Part shown: positions 5,707-8,055 of the stretch, one piece after another
Layout: every line of letters begins with the position of its first letter
Numbering within the stretch: position 1 is the stretch's first letter
Source: Candidatus Omnitrophota bacterium
GTDB taxonomy: Bacteria; Omnitrophota; Omnitrophia; Omnitrophales; Aquincolibacteriaceae
NCBI GenBank assembly: GCA_023247135.1
Contig: JAHFHB010000082.1
Location: 1 to 8,055 of the forward strand
Reading direction: 5' to 3'
DNA: 8,055 nucleotides
Translations under genes and position numbers: made by a program
The notes under the pieces: generated by a model
What the model was told of the DNA's origin: nothing
Databases searched by the model: none
The model's input: the letters and a program-made list of their open reading frames with translations, nothing else

Positions 5707-6638
5707 AAAAGGCGCTCGGAAAAGGCTTAAGTGCTTTAATACCAGATAGTTACATAAATAAACAGCCAGGGCAGTCGGCGCCAGCCGTGTCTGGCGGGAG
5801 CGTCGCGACCATGCCAGCGGGTGTTTCTGGGGCACAAGCGCGTCAGGCTTTTCGCCTTGTGCCGGTCACAAAAATTCATGCAAACCGGGATCAGGTGCGC
5901 CATGATTTCGACCCCTCCGCGATTGAAGAGCTGGCGGCATCCATCCGCGAGAAGGGCATTTTGCAGCCGATTCTGGTCAAGGAAATCCGCCCCGAAAATT
6001 ATGAAATCATCTGCGGGGAACGACGCTTTCGAGCCGCTCAGCTTTGCGGGTTGACCGAGGTGCCGGTGGTGGTGAAAGACATTGCCGACAAGGAATTTTT
6101 AGAATGGGCGCTGATCGAGAATATTCAGCGCCAGGACTTAAACGCGCTGGAAGAAGCTGAGGCGTATCGCCGCCTTGCCGATGAGCGCCAGCTCTCCCAG
6201 GAACAAATTGCCGGGCGAGTTGGGAAAAGCCGTGCGGCTGTGGCCAACTCGATGCGGCTGCTTCAACTGCCGGTCGAAATTCGCCGGCAAATCGAAGAAA
6301 GCCTGCTGACGGCCGGGCATGCGCGCGCACTTCTGGGGCTTTTATCGCCAGAGCATCAGCGTCAGCTGGCGAAACGGATCATCGAAGAGGGGCTCTCGGT
6401 GCGTCAGGCCGAAGCGCTGGCCAGCCGCGCTCAGGCGCGCAAGCGCGGGGCCAAATCTGCCCGAAACCTGACGCCTGAAATTGTGGATTTGGAGCACAAG
6501 CTTTCGACTCATTTCGGAACCCAGGTCAAAATTTTTCCACGCAAAAACAAGTCCCAAGGGCGCGTGGAAATTCAATATTATTCGCTGGATGACCTTGACC
6601 GGATCCTTGAAAAATCAGGGCTGTCGCTGGAGAGCTAA
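5703..6638 (+). CDS. parB: Chromosome-partitioning CTPase and parS-binding protein ParB (Spo0J)
   Basis: Encodes 311 residues, typical for chromosomal ParB. It binds parS, closes as a CTP-dependent clamp that slides along DNA, stimulates ParA ATPase and recruits SMC. The N-terminal KALGKGLSALIPD (3-15) is the ParA-stimulating peptide. A flexible Gly/Ala/Ser/Pro linker spans about 20-48. The ParB/Srx-like domain follows, with GERRFRAA (105-112) and ENIQRQDLNALEEAEAY (139-155), the CTP-binding motifs. The parS-reading helix-turn-helix is LSQEQIAGRVGKSRAAVANS (164-183). The C-terminal dimerisation domain spans about 258-311. The ATG shares ATGA with the parA stop, and GAGGTG (5692-5697) acts as Shine-Dalgarno inside parA. 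Its targets are the perfect parS sites just upstream of parA. Confidence 0.97.
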   Translation: MKKALGKGLSALIPDSYINKQPGQSAPAVSGGSVATMPAGVSGAQARQAFRLVPVTKIHANRDQVRHDFDPSAIEELAASIREKGILQPILVKEIRPENYEIICGERRFRAAQLCGLTEVPVVVKDIADKEFLEWALIENIQRQDLNALEEAEAYRRLADERQLSQEQIAGRVGKSRAAVANSMRLLQLPVEIRRQIEESLLTAGHARALLGLLSPEHQRQLAKRIIEEGLSVRQAEALASRAQARKRGAKSARNLTPEIVDLEHKLSTHFGTQVKIFPRKNKSQGRVEIQYYSLDDLDRILEKSGLSLES

Positions 6639-6666
6639 CGCCTTGCGGCAACGAGCGGTCTGAGCA

Positions 6667-6694
6667 TTGACAGGCCAAGTTGCTGTGATATAAT
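6667..6694 (+). promoter_or_regulatory. Near-ideal extended -10 promoter for the solute-binding protein
   Basis: A perfect -35 TTGACA (6667-6672) and a perfect -10 TATAAT (6689-6694) are 16 bp apart, with TGA at 6686-6688 giving an extended -10. It is the strongest promoter in the window. Transcription would start near 6701, leaving a leader of about 128 nt before the GTG at 6829. It lies 29 bp past the parB stop, making the following gene an independent transcription unit. Confidence 0.85.
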
Positions 6695-6700
6695 TCGCGA

Positions 6701-6828
6701 ACTTTTTGACAGAAGCGCCTGTGCCTCGGAAGAGGACTTCCGAGACTCTTCGGGAAGGGACGCAGCGGTCCTTTTTCCGAAGCGCCCCAGAAACCTTCCG
6801 CACGAGACGCAAACCATAAGGATTCCCC
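6701..6828 (+). ncRNA. Structured mRNA leader (possible cis-regulatory RNA or small RNA)
   Basis: The first hairpin pairs CTCGGAAG (6725-6732) with CTTCCGAG (6737-6744), a perfect 8-bp stem around AGGA. Four bases later a longer one begins. CTTCGG (6748-6753) pairs with CCGAAG (6777-6782), and GGAC (6758-6761) pairs with GTCC (6768-6771), around GCAGCG, with A-U and G-U pairs and one bulged T in between. Another CTTCCG (6795-6800) could compete for the CGGAAG at 6727-6732. TCCTT (6769-6773) is complementary to the AAGGA Shine-Dalgarno at 6818-6822. GAAGCGCC occurs twice (6712-6719, 6779-6786). The stems are visible in the sequence; regulation by alternative folding is inferred. No known riboswitch class is recognised. 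The inner stem followed by T5 (6772-6776) could also stop transcription early and release a small RNA. Confidence 0.45.
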
Positions 6829-8055
6829 GTGAAACATTGCTGCCTGAAATGGGTGTCGCTGCCTTTTTTGATGCTCAGCCTTATCGTGTCAGGCTGCGGC
6901 GGCAAATCCTCCGATGACGGCAAGACCGCGGTCAAGGTCGCGTTTTGGGGCAGCCCCGAAGAGATCGACATCATCACACACTCCATCAGCGATTGGCAGC
7001 TTGCGCATCCCACAATCAAGATTATTTTTGAACATACGCCTTATTCAGGCTACGACAGTAAGATTTTGACCCGCATTGCCGGCGGAGCGGCCCCCGACAT
7101 TATCGCGACAGAAGTCGATTATTTCGTCACGTTTGCGAGCAAGGGCGTTTTAGAAAATTTAACGCCCTATGTTGAAAAAGACGGAAAAGATTTTGGCAAA
7201 GAAGATTTTTTCCCGGCGGTGATGGACCGTTTTACGGTGAATGGAAATCTTTATTCCATTCCTCGTGACGTGGCGCCGTTTGCTTGCGTTTTTTACAATA
7301 AAAAACTTTTTGATCAGGCGGGCCTGCCGTATCCCAAAGACGATTGGACCTGGGATGATCTCCTGCGCTTATCGCGCGCGTTGACCAAGACGGACGGCAC
7401 GGGGCGCATCACGCAATACGGGTTTTACGGCTGGGCCTGGCAGAATTTTATTTATGGAAACGGCGGGGGCCTGGTGGATGACGTGAAAAACCCCGTGCAT
7501 ACGCGGATTGACGATCCCAAGACGATCGAAGGATTGCAGTTTTACGCGGATCTCATCAATCTCTACAAGGTCATGCCGGCGCCGGTGGCGCTTGCCAACA
7601 TGGGAATGGGCGTGGATTTGATGTTTGCCAGCGGACGATTGGCCATGTTTCTTTCGGGGGTTTGGGAGACGCCGGGGCTGAGAAATTATGATTTTGACTG
7701 GGACGTCGCCATGTTTCCAAAAGGGCCGTCGGGGGCGCGGGCGTTTGGCTCGGGCGGATCCGGTTATGCCATTTTAAAATCCTCTAAAAATAAGGAAGCG
7801 GCTTGGGAAGTGATCAAAGCGCTTACCTCCGCGAAGGGTCAGGAGCGCTTGGCCAAGCGCGGGCTGGCACAGCCCTCGCGCATCAGCGTGGCCTCAGGCG
7901 AAGACTGGGCCAAGGATGAAAGCTCCAAGCCGGCGAACAAGCGCATGCTCAACGAGGCTGTGGCGCATGTGGTGTTCAGCCCGTTCTCGCCGAAATGGCG
8001 CGAGATTCAGGAAAAATATATTTTGCCCGAGCTCGATATGGTTTTTAACGGAAAA
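6829..8055 (+). CDS. ABC transporter extracellular solute-binding lipoprotein, family 1 (partial at right edge)
   Basis: The frame is open for 409 codons to the window edge with no stop, so the 3' end is missing. Family length is usually 400-440, so little is lost. The GTG start has AAGGA (6818-6822) at 6-nt spacing. A lipoprotein signal peptide spans 1-22 (basic start, hydrophobic core, lipobox VSGC with Cys23). Gly at +2 gives no inner-membrane retention signal by the E. coli rule. The mature protein fits the MalE-like sugar-binding fold: VKVAFWG (35-41), AGGAAPDII (84-92), GVLENLTPYV (106-115), YSIPRD (142-147), YNKKLFDQAGL (156-166), DWTWDDLL (172-179) and FASGRLAMF (266-274). It captures a solute, probably a sugar or oligosaccharide, for an ABC importer. 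Permease genes are expected downstream, beyond the window. The substrate cannot be assigned. Confidence 0.92.
   Translation, partial: MKHCCLKWVSLPFLMLSLIVSGCGGKSSDDGKTAVKVAFWGSPEEIDIITHSISDWQLAHPTIKIIFEHTPYSGYDSKILTRIAGGAAPDIIATEVDYFVTFASKGVLENLTPYVEKDGKDFGKEDFFPAVMDRFTVNGNLYSIPRDVAPFACVFYNKKLFDQAGLPYPKDDWTWDDLLRLSRALTKTDGTGRITQYGFYGWAWQNFIYGNGGGLVDDVKNPVHTRIDDPKTIEGLQFYADLINLYKVMPAPVALANMGMGVDLMFASGRLAMFLSGVWETPGLRNYDFDWDVAMFPKGPSGARAFGSGGSGYAILKSSKNKEAAWEVIKALTSAKGQERLAKRGLAQPSRISVASGEDWAKDESSKPANKRMLNEAVAHVVFSPFSPKWREIQEKYILPELDMVFNGK

Noticed and set aside
6641..6650. GCC-TTGC-GGC mini-hairpin after the parB stop
   Set aside because: A 3-bp stem with no T-run is too weak to call a terminator.
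6706..6711. Second perfect TTGACA downstream of the extended promoter
   Set aside because: No -10-like hexamer lies 15-19 bp downstream, so it is not a promoter on its own.
6748..6776. Resemblance to the conserved SRP RNA (ffs) apical sequence (GGAAGG followed by GCAGCGGT)
   Set aside because: The short words resemble SRP domain IV, but the 5' partner strand of the symmetric loop is missing, the insertion between the words is wrong, and the surrounding bases pair in a different hairpin. A search with the bacterial small SRP covariance model would settle it.
6821..6836. parS-like site overlapping the GTG of the lipoprotein gene
   Set aside because: It matches only 12 of 16 parS bases, essentially one intact half (CGTGAAACA). 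A match this good is expected at roughly 0.3 per window of this size by chance, and half of it is coding sequence.

Overview
The window reads as the replication-origin neighbourhood of a diderm (Gram-negative) bacterial chromosome of moderate GC content. The order rpmH-rnpA-yidD-yidC-mnmG-parA-parB is a conserved origin-proximal layout. YidC carries the large periplasmic domain typical of diderms, and the last gene encodes a lipoprotein. The lineage cannot be fixed from sequence reading alone. A deep-branching or candidate phylum (for example Omnitrophota-like) is possible but is only a guess. All supported genes lie on the + strand, as expected for genes co-directional with a fork leaving an origin at the left edge.

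Layout. Bases 1-377 hold no supportable gene. They contain one perfect DnaA box (46-54), several degenerate boxes in the same orientation at 10-11 bp steps, A/T-rich tracts, two short inverted repeats and a sigma70-type promoter (280-308) for rpmH. From 378 to 2784 there is a tightly packed run: rpmH (L34, GTG start), rnpA (RNase P protein), yidD and yidC (membrane insertase, TTG start with a strong Shine-Dalgarno). rnpA/yidD and yidD/yidC overlap. mnmG follows after 68 bp. The genes often found here in other bacteria (jag, mnmE, rsmG) are absent.

A 142-bp gap (4698-4839) carries two perfect 16-bp parS sites exactly 105 bp apart, with a good promoter between them. It is followed by the overlapping parA-parB pair, which encodes the chromosome-segregation ATPase and the CTP-dependent clamp that binds those parS sites. 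ParB loading on sites that flank its own promoter suggests autoregulation.

After parB, a near-ideal extended -10 promoter (TTGACA-N16-TATAAT with TGA before the -10) drives a 128-nt leader rich in hairpins. The leader ends at a GTG-started ABC-transporter solute-binding lipoprotein, which runs off the right edge after 409 codons. This structured leader is the most interesting unexplained element. No unmistakably new multi-gene system is visible; the rest is a core housekeeping region.
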